From assembly GCA_947561715.1 (NCBI GenBank), contig OX387200.1, positions 1,738,501 through 1,802,500 on the forward strand: a stretch of 64,000 nucleotides of DNA, read 5' to 3'. The stretch's first letter is position 1. Every line of letters starts with the position of its first letter. Of the stretch, positions 1 through 15,855 are shown piece after piece. The position numbers were made by a program, and so were the translations under genes. This DNA comes from Ascidia mentula. Its lineage: Eukaryota; Chordata; Ascidiacea; Phlebobranchia; Ascidiidae. The notes under the pieces are model-generated. The model did not search any database and was not told where the DNA came from. It saw only the letters and a program-made list of their open reading frames with translations.

Positions 1-910
1 CACATATTATGTTATTCTTGAGTCTTGATTGCTAAAGTTTGTTGGCAATTTCTCTTTACATAGTATTGTGATAACTGTTATAAATGGTTTGTCCCAGCAC
101 AATTTTTTTAAACCATCAGCGTACATTTTGGTGCAGATGATTGTTGATTTCTGTGGAGTGTCGATCCGCACAGTTCTCCAAATATTAAACAATGATGAAA
201 ACATACCAGCCGTGATATGTTGCCATGCCGGGAAGGACAGGACAGGAATAATAGCGGCCTTGCTGCTTTCAATTTGCGGTTGCGAAAGAAAAGCAATTGT
301 TTATGACTACAGCAAAACTGAGGTAAGTTTGAGTTTTAATGCTGTTAGTTTAATGGTTGAACCACTGTCATCAAATGCCTCATCTATCTCTGGCATTGTA
401 TGCTGCAATGTTAAATGGTCGCATCCTTTTTTGGAAACAATTGTCCCGGGCACTGCATCTTGGTGCTTACTTTATATCATTTATATATATATATATCATA
501 ACTTACCAAATATTTGACATAAATTTAACCATGTAAAAATGTAGTGATTTTTTAAATATGCATGTTGACTGCATCGTTAAATGATCTTGTTTGCAAACAA
601 TCTAATTTCTATCACTGTTTATTATTTCATGTTATAGTTTTTGTTGTTGAAAGAACCTCTGTTTCGCGTGAAAAATGACTAAAATCCTGCTTCTTTAACC
701 CCATTTAACTGTATTTCACAGGTGGCATTTCCAGTCACTGGCTCTGGACTCAGCGAATATAGTGAAACATTACGTGGATCGCCACGTTACGTCATGGCTC
801 AACTTCTCGAATACATCGACGAAAAATACGGGTCGGTTCCCAAGTACCTCTCGTCAATAGGATTTTCTGTTGAGGAGCAAGAAGAGTTGAAAGAACGCAT
901 TCTACTCTAG
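1..910 (+). CDS. PtpB-like tyrosine phosphatase, copy A (3' end only)
   Basis: This is the last part of a gene that begins before the window. Two coding exons are visible: 137-322, with acceptor gtgcag and donor GAG|GTAAG, and 722-910, ending in TAG. The first holds the phosphatase P-loop CCHAGKDRTG (catalytic Cys, five residues, Arg), preceded by a helix with DFCGVSIRTVLQ. The second encodes a helical C-terminus with YIDEKYGSV and a final SIGFSVEEQEEL. Exon lengths, phases and motifs match exons 5 and 6 of the two complete copies downstream, so exons 1-4 should lie just left of position 1. The family (Y_phosphatase3, type member mycobacterial PtpB) removes phosphate from phosphotyrosine and, in bacteria, also from phospholipids; the animal substrate is unknown. 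The usual His before the catalytic Cys is a Cys here. There is no sign of decay in the visible part. Confidence 0.85.
323..721 (+). other. Intron of phosphatase copy A
   Basis: This phase-0 intron runs between the P-loop exon and the last exon. It contains an AT microsatellite near 484-496. Nothing else is recognised in it. Confidence 0.8.
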
Positions 911-2106
911 CAACTTGTGCAATTCACGCTTATTTTTTAAAGCTTTTGCCTTAATTTTACACGCACGTACTGTTTTAAGCCATTTGTTATTGGTGCAATT
1001 CAGTAATTGGCTCGTTGTGTAAATTTTAAACGTACAGTGTATGCTTTAAGCTAGCTATCCCTCTGTGCAAGTATCTTGTAAGATGATGTTTAAGAGCAGT
1101 TTTTTGCAGTATATCCGATACTTTGACATCCATAACACAATACCTCCCTAAGTGTTCGACTATATTACTTGTGTAGGAGTCCAAAACGGTTGGATAGCTT
1201 ATGACCACATTTCATTTCTCTTTTCCGAAGTAAAGTAAAAAAGTAAAAGCATGAAATAAGCTAAAAAACAGCCTACTTTATAAGCGATGGAAACTTTAAT
1301 AGTCTACAGTAAAATTAGTGCACCAAGTAAAGAAATTATGTGAAAATGTTTACATCTATAAATGTGCTATTCACAATGTCAATTATATGACGTCATACTT
1401 CCGATCACATCAGATTTCCGCCAAACACATAATTGTTGTCATTCGAGTACTTTAAAAACTAATTATCAACGCGAAAGCCGCCAATCGTATTGCTTCTTGT
1501 TGGCATTAACCAAATACGAGCCGACAGCTTTATCGTGATTTACGTCATCAGCCTCTTAAAAATATATTCGGGAATTTCTGTTGTAAATATTTAATGGTCT
1601 GTCTTCCGCTGACCTACAGAATATGCCACGAATTGTCGACACGAAGCGCGTTAAATACACAAGAAAAAGCGTTTGTCAATGTACACCCAAGTACAATTTC
1701 AATCAATGCCAAAGTACAATCGTTGCAGCACTAATGCCCTTGGTTATGCAACGATATTCGCAATGCACGTACATCGTCCTTACAGTAGATTCCTACTGAA
1801 GTTTTGCAAAAGACTGCTTTCACCATCTGTGTGTTTTGTACAAGAAAGTTTTTTAAAAAATAAAGCTTTTTCGCCAAGATTTGGTCTCTCACCTCCTGTA
1901 TCCCTTACATACATGAACAACACCGAAATGGTTTGCTCCGGAAACACGGATTGTTACGTTACAACCAGGATTATCCGGTCGTGATTTACTATCACATTTA
2001 TTGAACAAATGAATTCCGAGAAGTGTGTTTTCATTTGGTGCGTCCGATGGTGCATGTCTGGACAGAATAAGTGTTAAGTGCAGGACAGCTTGCTGTCGCA
2101 GTTAAA
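911..2106. other. Spacer between phosphatase copies A and B
   Basis: This is AT-rich intergenic DNA with no supported gene. The open frame at 1,673-1,984 lacks recognisable similarity and splice context. A splice-acceptor-like tract ending in cag at 2,099-2,101 lies five bases before the ATG of copy B. It suggests that the mRNA of copy B gets its 5' end from an upstream exon or from trans-splicing. An ATF/CREB-like TGACGTCA lies near 1,388. Confidence 0.6.
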
Positions 2107-4387
2107 ATGTACAACTCGCTGGATAACTTTAGGCCAGTTGGAAGTAATGACGTATCAAAACCAAAGATCAAAGTTTACAGAAGTGCAAGGTTGGATAAAA
2201 TAACTCTAACCGACTTACGGAGTTTGCGAAATGAGCTTGATATAAGGTTTGTCATTCTTATGTCATATTGATTGAGGCATAATCAAGTTTTATAAGCTAT
2301 TATATTGCGACTGTAATACAACTAGGCATAAAAAGTTTTATGAATGGAATTTAAAATCTGCCAAAAGTCGAACGTAATGCATATATTTCACTTTAACCGG
2401 TTCGTAACTACCCGATTTTTTTCCAATGCTGTATTATAACCTGAACAATATGCTTATGGTGTAGAGCCGTTATCGATTTCCGTTCACCTGACTACGAATA
2501 TCAATCCAACGACAGTCCGAAGCTCTTGGATGAAAACCACAGTAAGTTGCTCCTGCTAATGGAAAACCAATAATAAACTGTATACTCCGCCCACATCTGT
2601 AAAAAATTCGATTGGAATTTTCAACTGTAAAATCCTAGTTAAGAGTTTTACAAGGCATTCATTTCAGTGCAAAAAACGAAAGTCGAATTCCAATGTTTTT
2701 GTTTGCTTTCTGGGAAATGTAGTTTTTATTTTGGCAGACCTGCAAGTTGTTGACATACGTAGCATGGAAAAAGCTTTAACGACGCAAATTATTTGGGAGG
2801 AACGTCACATGTCGATCGATCAAAGTCAAATAAAACATTTCATGACAAGCTTCTATGGAAAATATTTCGTCCACAAACTCTTCTTTAGTTGGAACTTCGA
2901 GGTTACCCAGGTACTAAAATCTTGCTTTCGTGCTTTTCCTGCTGTCTATCGGTCGTTAAGTGCTTGAAGTTAAACAGAAATCACAGCACAAGATATCACC
3001 ATATCATGATTACTCATAATGCGATAAACCAGTCTAAAAATGACTGACATCACTGATGTCATCAACACTTACGACCAAAAACAAAACATTTTTCCAGATG
3101 CTGAAAATTCTGTATATGTGGTTCATTTCCAAGTTCACCGGCAGCAACATGGCGATATGGAAATACGTTAGTGATTATTTCAATACAAAGGGACTCGTTT
3201 TCATGTATAAGGTATAAAACGTTGAAAAATAATCAGGTTTTACGCATTTGTTTTCATTGACGGCACTGGGATTCGAACCCTGGTTATCCTGCTTACGAAT
3301 TTCGATCAACGGCGCCAGCAATCCCAAGCAGAAAACCTAATCGGGAATCGTCCCCAGAATAACCTCGGTTCGAATCCCGGTTTAGTCCAAAAAGTGATCA
3401 AAATACTTTGTTTTATCGGGATTCGAACCCACTCAGAAAACCAGGTTGGAATTCCTGACATATCGGTCTGACGCGAGTCATGAATGCAGTCTTATTTTGG
3501 TGTAACGCGCCATCAGGCGACTTGATACAAAATGTTTATAACGTCACTTGGTGGTGTCAGTTTAAAAATATACGATAAAATAAATTGGGGTTTGTGGTGC
3601 TTGCAAGACAGGCGACCTACACCACACATGACTACAACCTGGTGGAGAAATGTATTTGTTTTTCAGAGGACAATAGACTTTTGTGGGATTTCGATTTGTT
3701 CAGCGTTTCAACTATTAAACAAAGCGAATAACATCCCAGCTGTTATATGTTGCCATGCCGGGAAGGACAGGACAGGAATATTGGCTGCACTTCTACTGGC
3801 CATGTGTGGTTTTGACCGAGAACTGATTGTGAGCGACTACAATAGGACAGAGGTAAATACGTCACAAAGCCCTAGTGGAAAATAAATTGTGACGAAACAA
3901 GAAGAGAAAGTTTTGATGAATACATGTGCCTAAAATTTTGACTTTCTCTGGGGTTTCATTGTCCAAATACTCCAGCAGTTAGGACCGCCCTTGGCTTGTA
4001 AGTGGCCCTAAAACAAGGGGTACATCTAAAAATGGAGCCCTAAATTGTAAAGGGATATCAGTTTACTAGAAAGAAAAAAGTCACCATCACTTAATTGAGA
4101 CCTTTACCTGCGGATTTTTATGGACATGAAATTGGGTCTAAAACCACTCATTGAATTTTTTTAAAAAAAAGTTTTTGAGATAGTTTCGTTTTTAGATAAG
4201 CCTTCCACCGGAACACGTTGAGTTACGAAAATGCACGGAAAACATGCGAGGCGCCCCAAGACACGTCATGGAAAGTCTACTGAGTTACATTGATGATAAA
4301 TACGGTTCTGTTCCTCAATATCTTGCATCGATCGGGTTTTCTTTCGAAGAACAGCTGGAACTAAAACATCTAATTTTATGCAAATGA
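2107..4387 (+). CDS. PtpB-like tyrosine phosphatase, copy B (complete)
   Basis: Six exons: 2107-2246, 2465-2541, 2738-2910, 3098-3211, 3667-3852 and 4196-4387. They encode about 293 residues. The N-terminus has the family signature: NFRPVG near residue 8, VYRSARLDKIT, then a strand ending AVIDFRSPDYE made across the first junction. Exons 3 and 4 encode the helical lid-like insertion. Exon 5 has the P-loop CCHAGKDRTG, with catalytic Cys about residue 197, Asp 202 and Arg 203. The C-terminus has RGAPRHVME and SIGFSFEEQ. This architecture is that of the Y_phosphatase3 family (mycobacterial PtpB, HCxxGKDRTG), so a dual- or triple-specificity phosphatase is expected. No signal peptide or membrane span is visible, so it is probably cytosolic. 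The only oddity in the active site is Cys in place of His before the nucleophile. AATAAA lies near 4,574. Substrate and physiology are unknown. Confidence 0.9.
3240..3480. repeat. Cluster of tRNA-derived SINE fragments in intron 4 of copy B
   Basis: Three tRNA B-box-like segments occur within 240 bases: GGTTCGAATCC on the plus strand near 3,366 and its reverse complement near 3,268 and 3,418. The central unit (about 3,305-3,400) shares the order 'atcgggaatcg...cccaga...B box...cggtttagtcc' with the SINE at 53.4 kb, so both belong to one family. The clover-leaf is not complete, so these are SINE remnants and not tRNA genes. Confidence 0.6.
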
Positions 4388-5204
4388 ACATCCTGCTGCC
4401 ACTGGATCAAATCTATATTCTCATGGCAATGTGAGAAGGATATGAATCGCATTTTTACGTCATCAAACATCTTCAATTGCGCTGAAAAATGAAAATTGTT
4501 AATTTCTGTGACTTCTTTTTTCTTTTTATGTCGACACCGTGCAAATGTATTCGTGGTTATTTCATCTAAATATTAATAAAACTTTTATGCAACTCCGGAC
4601 AATGCAAATTTTTTGTAAACAAAATAAGCTTTCCGCAATTTTATTGGATTGCATTTCTGAGTTGTAATAAGACGTAAAAATCTTGGGCTAGAAAAAATTT
4701 GTTGTTCCTAACAAGATGACCTTTTAACCTCGCGCTGTTAAAATGATCGGAAGTTCCGCTGCGCGGTTAAATCATGTTTCTGTGGGGAAATTAATTCCAA
4801 GAATTTAACCAGTCAAGCTTGCCACCACATCATGCTTGGAAGCAATATTAAATATCTCATAACTGTAGGATTTGTGTTCCACGAACAAGAATACGCGCCA
4901 ATTGATCCGTATTTGCGCCAACAATGTAATTGTTCTACAGTCATTATGCACGTCTGTGACGTCATACATGCCGTTTCCCACACATTAAAATCTGGGACTT
5001 GTCAGTTTCGCCCGTTTTCCAGAGTGTTGGCATGACAGGAATATTGGACGGTGTCACGTTGTGGTAGCATGCTCTGCACTCCGTTTCTCTCCATTTTAAC
5101 CAAGTATAGGTAGTTCAGACGAGTCGATTCCGGACAAATGCAACAGCTGAAGGTGACAGAGAAGAGACGACGAAGCTTCTTCATTTCAACTTTGCATCAA
5201 AAAT
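4388..5204. other. Spacer between phosphatase copies B and C
   Basis: This stretch holds the presumed 3' UTR of copy B, with AATAAA near 4,574, and the upstream region of copy C. No gene is supported. The small open frames on both strands (4,832-5,035 and 5,002-5,184) have no recognisable content. Confidence 0.6.
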
Positions 5205-7422
5205 ATGCTGAAGTCGGTGAAAAACTTTCGGCCTCTCGGTGGAAATCCTGAGGATTACAACTTTTCGCAGGAAAAGTCATGTGACGATCACTTAAATCTG
5301 CGGGTTTATAGAAGTGGAAGGATGGACAAAATTAGTGAAGACGATTTTACCAAGTTACACAAGGATGTTGGGATAAGGTTTGTTTACACTTACATCTGTG
5401 TAAATGGGGATGACTACTTTGTCCGTTAATGCGCTGGTGATTTAACGTGACTTTAGATAAAACAACAACTTCTCTAACATCAAAGTCGATGAAAATCAGC
5501 AAAGTTTATAGGACGTTATAAATAACCCTTATGTTATTTTATTGTACGAAGGTCTGTGATTGATTTACGAAACTTTGGGAGTGAATATATTCACGAAGAC
5601 GGAATGAAACTTATCGATGGAAATACTCAAAGTAAGGTTATTTACAGATCACCCAACCTGTTTGCTTAAAGTTGATTGGTTTTAATTGGGAAACACAGAA
5701 TATCATTTACAAATCAAATTATGTATATTTTACGTAGATGAAAAGATATAAAATGCCACGGGCACCGATAAAACCATTAAGTTAGGCGCCCACTTATACA
5801 TATATTTGTATTTTTAGGCGTCAACGTTGTCGACATCAGGGAAATGGAGATGACGTCATCCGATGACATCATTTGGAAACGAAAAGGTTCTGATGTGGAA
5901 CCGATTAAACATTATATGGTTGAGTTTTTCGGTACCACGTGTCTGCGCAAAATGATGGCGTCCGAACTTTTCCCCAGAGCTCAGGTTGGATTTTGTGTGT
6001 GTTTCGTATCGAATATTTAAAACAATGGAAAAAATGAAATATCGAAAGTTTTCCGTTCTTAACTGGATCTGTTGTTTTTGCCTTAAATTTAGGCTCAAAG
6101 CACCAGGTTCATAACAGTACAATTGATCCTTTAATCGGTCCTTGGTGATTCCACGTTATAACAATTCTACTTAATACATGAAAGGGCATCGAACCTTGCA
6201 AATGCAAATGCACATGAACATATGCAGTTTCTAACATGGCAAATTTGGTCGTAAAAGACTGTTGTTTTGTTTCTTAGAGATATCGGCTTCTGGCGCTCTG
6301 GGTGATGTGGAGAATGCTGGGGACGAAATCAGTGAGCAAATACATAAAAAAGTTGATCAAGTCGCTAGGATTCATCACTATTTACAAGGTGGGATCGCTC
6401 ACAATGCGTTGATCTCGTTGGTGTTATTCGAACTTTTGTCACATTTCAATTGAAACCAATTTGCGAAAATGATTTCCTATTAATGATTGTCATTGGGTCA
6501 ATATTGCAGTATATCAGTGCTTCCCAACCAGTGGGTCGCGAAGCATTTCTAAATGTTACAGTTTTCTATTAGATCACGAAATTATTGCATTATCATTATG
6601 TAATATTTGTTTTGGTCATATCTCATTGTGGGTTGCAAAATAAAACTTGCATTAAAAGTGGACTGAAAAAGGTTGGAAAGCACTGCAGGAGATGATACGA
6701 TTTTCCCGTAAACGCAAAGTCCTGATTCAATTAAAACACATTCATAGTTTAGGGTTCTCAATGTTTACACAATGGAAGAAATTTTGTGAATGGCAATACT
6801 GCTGCCAAAAACTAAAGTAATTATTTTTGTTGGCAGATGACGGTCGATCTGTGCGGGGTGTCAATAAGGACAGTGTTACAACTTCTTAACGACGAAGAAA
6901 ATCTACCAGCTGTAATCTGTTGCCATCATGGTCGGGACAGGACGGGGATGATGTCCGCCCTGCTTCTGGCAATGAGTGGAACTGACAGGAGCAAAATATT
7001 TGAGGATTACAATGCAGCACAGGTAAGGTTAATGATAGCTTTAAAATCATGAAATAGATTAACAATTCTTTGTTGACTTTAATAAATTTATAGTCATCGC
7101 TACAAAGACAAAACAATAATACTTAACCAAGGCAAAATTTACCTGGTAAAACGTATAATAGAAGTTGGCGATCATTACACTAAAATATTCAGAAATTATT
7201 TAGCTTCCAAAACTTTCGTTAACAACAGACGGATTTTGATACCTAGTTGATTTTGGTTACTATTGTTAACAGAGTAATCCCGATGACACAATTCAGATCT
7301 TGTTGGATTACATTGATGAAAAATATTCATCCGTCCATAACTACCTTGATTCCATTGGATTTTCCTTCAGTGACCAGGCCACGCTAACACAACGCTTGCG
7401 TGAAAGCAATGCTTTGCGATGA
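5205..7422 (+). CDS. PtpB-like tyrosine phosphatase, copy C (complete, diverged)
   Basis: Six exons: 5205-5377, 5552-5631, 5818-5984, 6278-6388, 6837-7022 and 7273-7422. They encode about 288 residues with the same intron phases as copy B. The N-terminus has NFRPLGG and VYRSGRMDKIS, followed by SVIDLRNFG across the first junction. Exon 5 carries the P-loop CCHHGRDRTG, with catalytic Cys about residue 206, Asp 211 and Arg 212. Compared with copies A and B, the loop has His for Ala and Arg for the conserved Lys. The last exon is 14-15 codons shorter and lacks the RGAPRHVME-like segment. The essential Cys, Asp and Arg are kept, so an active enzyme with shifted specificity is plausible. Intron 4 carries a hAT-type insertion. 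A poly(A) signal AATAAA is present near 7,828. Substrate unknown. Confidence 0.88.
6515..6685. mobile_element. Non-autonomous hAT-type element in intron 4 of phosphatase copy C
   Basis: The element begins CAGTGCTTCCCAACC and ends GGTTGGAAAGCACTG, which are terminal inverted repeats typical of hAT transposons. It is closely related to the elements at 46,383 and 60,642. The flanking octamers cagtatat and caggagat match at six of eight positions, as expected for an aged 8-base target duplication. It has no coding capacity. Confidence 0.7.
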
Positions 7423-10321
7423 CGTACCTTTGTACATCGCCCCACTAACGTTTTCTGTAAGGTTTCTACGGATACTAATATGTACGCGGACTACCGTCAA
7501 ACCTCGATAAATCTCCTCCTAAGCCCTTTCAATGCAAAATTAAAACATACAATATTGCTTGTACATAAAACAATAACCAATCATTCGACAATGAACAATA
7601 TTCTTGTGACGTCACAAACAACTTGGCACAATTGAATTGTGTGAAAAGCGCGCCAAAGGCAGTGACCGCCCTTTTTTCATTTTAATGTGGCAAGAGTTGA
7701 TCTGTAAAAATATTCAATTTTTCTCAGTTCTTATATTTCAGAGGCTTTTTCAGTGTAAATTTATGTATGCAGAAGAAAATGTGTTTTACTGATGTGCAAA
7801 CAATCCCTCATGTTCAGAGTTTTAACGAAATAAACATGAAAAAAAGCTCATAGTGTATGAAGTTTGTTACACTGGTGTACTTGATAAAGTCCTAAACTAA
7901 TAACGCTTACCATGTTTTGTTCGTCGCAATTAATTTTAACCGCCCCCGAGAATGCTGTGTTATGTAATGCAATGCAGCAAGAAAATCAATTGCCTCAGCA
8001 AACTCATGACAGGAAACGAGCGGTTTATGCAACGCCGGCATGGAATGTATTCTCGTCTGAGTGACTCCACATTTTTAATGCTTTGTTGCGCCCGTTAATT
8101 TTGTTGGCTCATCAAACGAACGTGCCGCTCTCCGGGCAACATTGTAATTAAAACAGTTGTCTTTAAATTTGCATCTTAGCCAGCGCTGACCTATTATCTG
8201 CAATGTAATTACTTTCATATTCCCGGAATTTCAAAGTCAATTCATATTTTATAGTAGTGTATGAAACACCTTGGCGATTCTGTGTCAGTGTTTTCATAAT
8301 GTTTAAATAACAAACTTTTCTTTTTAGCATTTAAGACTACGCAAGTGTGTTGTGTTGTCAACTTTCTCATCAAAAAACATTTCGGCCTGTTTTGTGCACT
8401 CATGCGTGTGTGTTTGTTGGATGGTGGAATAACTGTTTCCTTGGGTTGCGTTTGCTTTGTACATAGGAAATGTTTGTTTCTGTGTTTGCAAATAAACCAG
8501 GTCAAACCGTATTTACTGCACGGCCCTAAACTGAGTTCTGGCTGATTGTCAACGTTTTTTTTTTGGTGAATTCATGTAGAAATGACGTACTTCTTACTTT
8601 TGACCTCGGCACGATCCAGACACACGTCTTTTGCGCCGGACAGGTTGGCTTTGAGGACAAGGGATGTCATTCGGCTCATGTGCCACCGAAGCTGTCTTTG
8701 AATGCACGACAATAACGCACGAACATAATGTCCTGACAAGAAATAACATTGAACGTTATGGAGGAAAAGGGGCAACGGGTTTAAAACCATGGCTGCAGAA
8801 TGCAATGTTTTAAATTATTGTCCGTCATCGACTCCACGGGTTTTCGATTAACCAACGTCGTGTAATGTAACAATGCCAAAAGTGTAATTGCGGACAAGGG
8901 ATGTACATGGATGCAAGCAAGGTCAAAGTGTGACACGCATCACGTTTCCGTGCCACCGCAAGCACACGCGGTCAACTTTTTATCATTTCTCATTGCGGAA
9001 AGCAGATTCTGTGTTATTGTTAAACCAGTCGTTCTCAACGTTTTTTAACCCACCTGTTTTTTTAGTGTTATTGCGTTCTACCGATTTGTTTCCTAGCCGA
9101 AGTTTAAAACATAAAGATAAACCAAAACACTTACAACAAACACCGTGAAACACAATTTAATCCGATGAGCAAGGGAGGATAAATACGGGCATAATTAACC
9201 GTCATCACTTGTAAAAGTCGACTAGTTTATTTTACAAACAACTTTGTTTCATTACAAGTAACTTCATATACGATTCGAAAGGCTCTCGCGTACCACTAAT
9301 GCATTACGCGTACCGTAGGTTGGGAATCACGGACAAAGTAAGTTTCAAACTCGAAATTAAATTGTCGCCGAGTTGCATCACAAAGAGGAAATATTCTTTT
9401 TCGAAGTTTAACAACGAAAACATGAAGTTTGCAAAACAAATCCAAATTCTATTTTGGAACCTCTACCTCATCTGCTCTCAAAGGCCGATATTCTCCACGC
9501 AACGTGCAAGAAATTTATTTTGTATTCCCGAAAAAATAACCTTTTGAAAAGCAAACGGAACTAGCGGCCTAAACTACACGCAAAGTTTTCCTAGGGAAGA
9601 TAGAGGAATGTGCTATGTATAATGTAAGTAGATAGACACAGGGTGAAAGGTATGTTAAGGCCACTCTAGGGTTGAACTACAGTGGGTAAATTCAAATACA
9701 GTGGAATGCGCGGGAAAACAATTATGGTCACAAGATACACAGATCGTGAATTGAAAGCAAAACCTTCAAGAAAACAAGGTTGAAAAATGGAAAAAAACAA
9801 CCAACCAGACTTTGTCAAGGTCAAAGTGGGTTTGGTTTAAAGAAAAACCTTGGAAATAAGTGATGCATGTTTGGATTTGAACTTTGTTCAAAAACTTTAA
9901 AATAATGACCTATGGCTCAGACTGACAGGTTGGCAAAGTTTAGAGCGAGATTCTGTCTGGCAAAATGTACGCCAAGCATTAACCGTGCATTCACATGCAG
10001 ATTTCTTAATACCGGGCAATTCCGCGGTTGACGCATGCGATTTGTCATGTCAAGTCCTGACGAACGTCTGGTTTCGAAAACAATTCCCAGAAGAGAGTTT
10101 GACAATAAATAGTTTTATGTTGAAAGTGTACGGTCTTAAAATGATGCTGATTTCAAACATGCCTAGAAATTACTATGAACACAGAAAACGTTATGGCTAT
10201 GAATATGCAATACCTTAAAAAGCAACCTAGTACTTTCGCAGCGCAAAATACGACGCGAAGCAAGGTCGGTTCTCAGCAGCGCGTATGGTAGCCATAAAAA
10301 CACCACACACTCGGTGCAGTT
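7423..10321. other. Intergenic region between the phosphatase array and KATNAL2 (convergent 3' ends)
   Basis: About 2.9 kb without a supportable gene. It is downstream of copy C and, because KATNAL2 is on the minus strand, also downstream of KATNAL2. AATAAA near 7,828 probably belongs to copy C. The region includes an old hAT-like remnant (about 9,026-9,335). The open frames of 60-90 codons on both strands have no recognisable motif. Confidence 0.6.
9026..9335. mobile_element. Degraded hAT-like element remnant
   Basis: The left edge reads cagtcgttctcaacg and the right edge ggttgggaatcacgg. They are imperfect inverted repeats of the CAGTG-TTCTCAACC / GGTTGGGAA-CACTG type common to small hAT derivatives. 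I could not find a convincing 8-base target duplication, so the exact boundaries are uncertain. No coding sequence is present. Confidence 0.4.
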
Positions 10322-15395
<5,074 letters not shown>

Positions 15396-15807
15396 GACAA
15401 TCAATTGTTTCTCCAAATTTCAATTATTTCATTGATATTAAGTCAAAATAAAAGTTAACAAAAAAGCAAAATTTCTGTAGTCAGGGAAGCTGCCGTACGA
15501 TTACAAGCACCATAGAAATCGTACTTTCTTAATAGGATTTCCACAGTTTTGTTAATTAATTTAAAAGGACTGTTAATTAATTTACACAGTCTTGGTACAA
15601 AATACTGTATTTGATTATTACTTACAATACTAAAAAACTGTTTATGTAAGCAAAAACGTGTTTTTCTTTTTCATTGAAATGATAAAAATTATATTTGCGA
15701 CCGCATACAATAAACCTACTGAAGCATGACAAGGAGTCATAGGAGAAAAAAAGGTTTGCTTGAATAATCGGGCACAAAACGAAAAACAATTTTTTATAAC
15801 GTATTAC
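15396..15807. other. Divergent promoter region between KATNAL2 and the Ig receptor
   Basis: This is the about 410-base spacer between two genes transcribed away from each other, so it should contain both promoters. It is very AT-rich. I see no clear TATA box or known factor site that can be assigned with confidence. Confidence 0.5.
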
Positions 15808-15855
15808 ATGTTACGTGGTACAAAAGTTAACCGAGCTGAAAGGTCCGGACGGATC

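Noticed and set aside
1673-1984. 103-codon open frame upstream of phosphatase copy B
   Set aside because: No domain, unbiased composition and no splice context; lengths like this occur repeatedly by chance in the noncoding parts of the window.
3255-3480. Possible tRNA genes
   Set aside because: B boxes are good, but there is no complete acceptor stem, A box and anticodon arm; the sequence matches the SINE at 53.4 kb.
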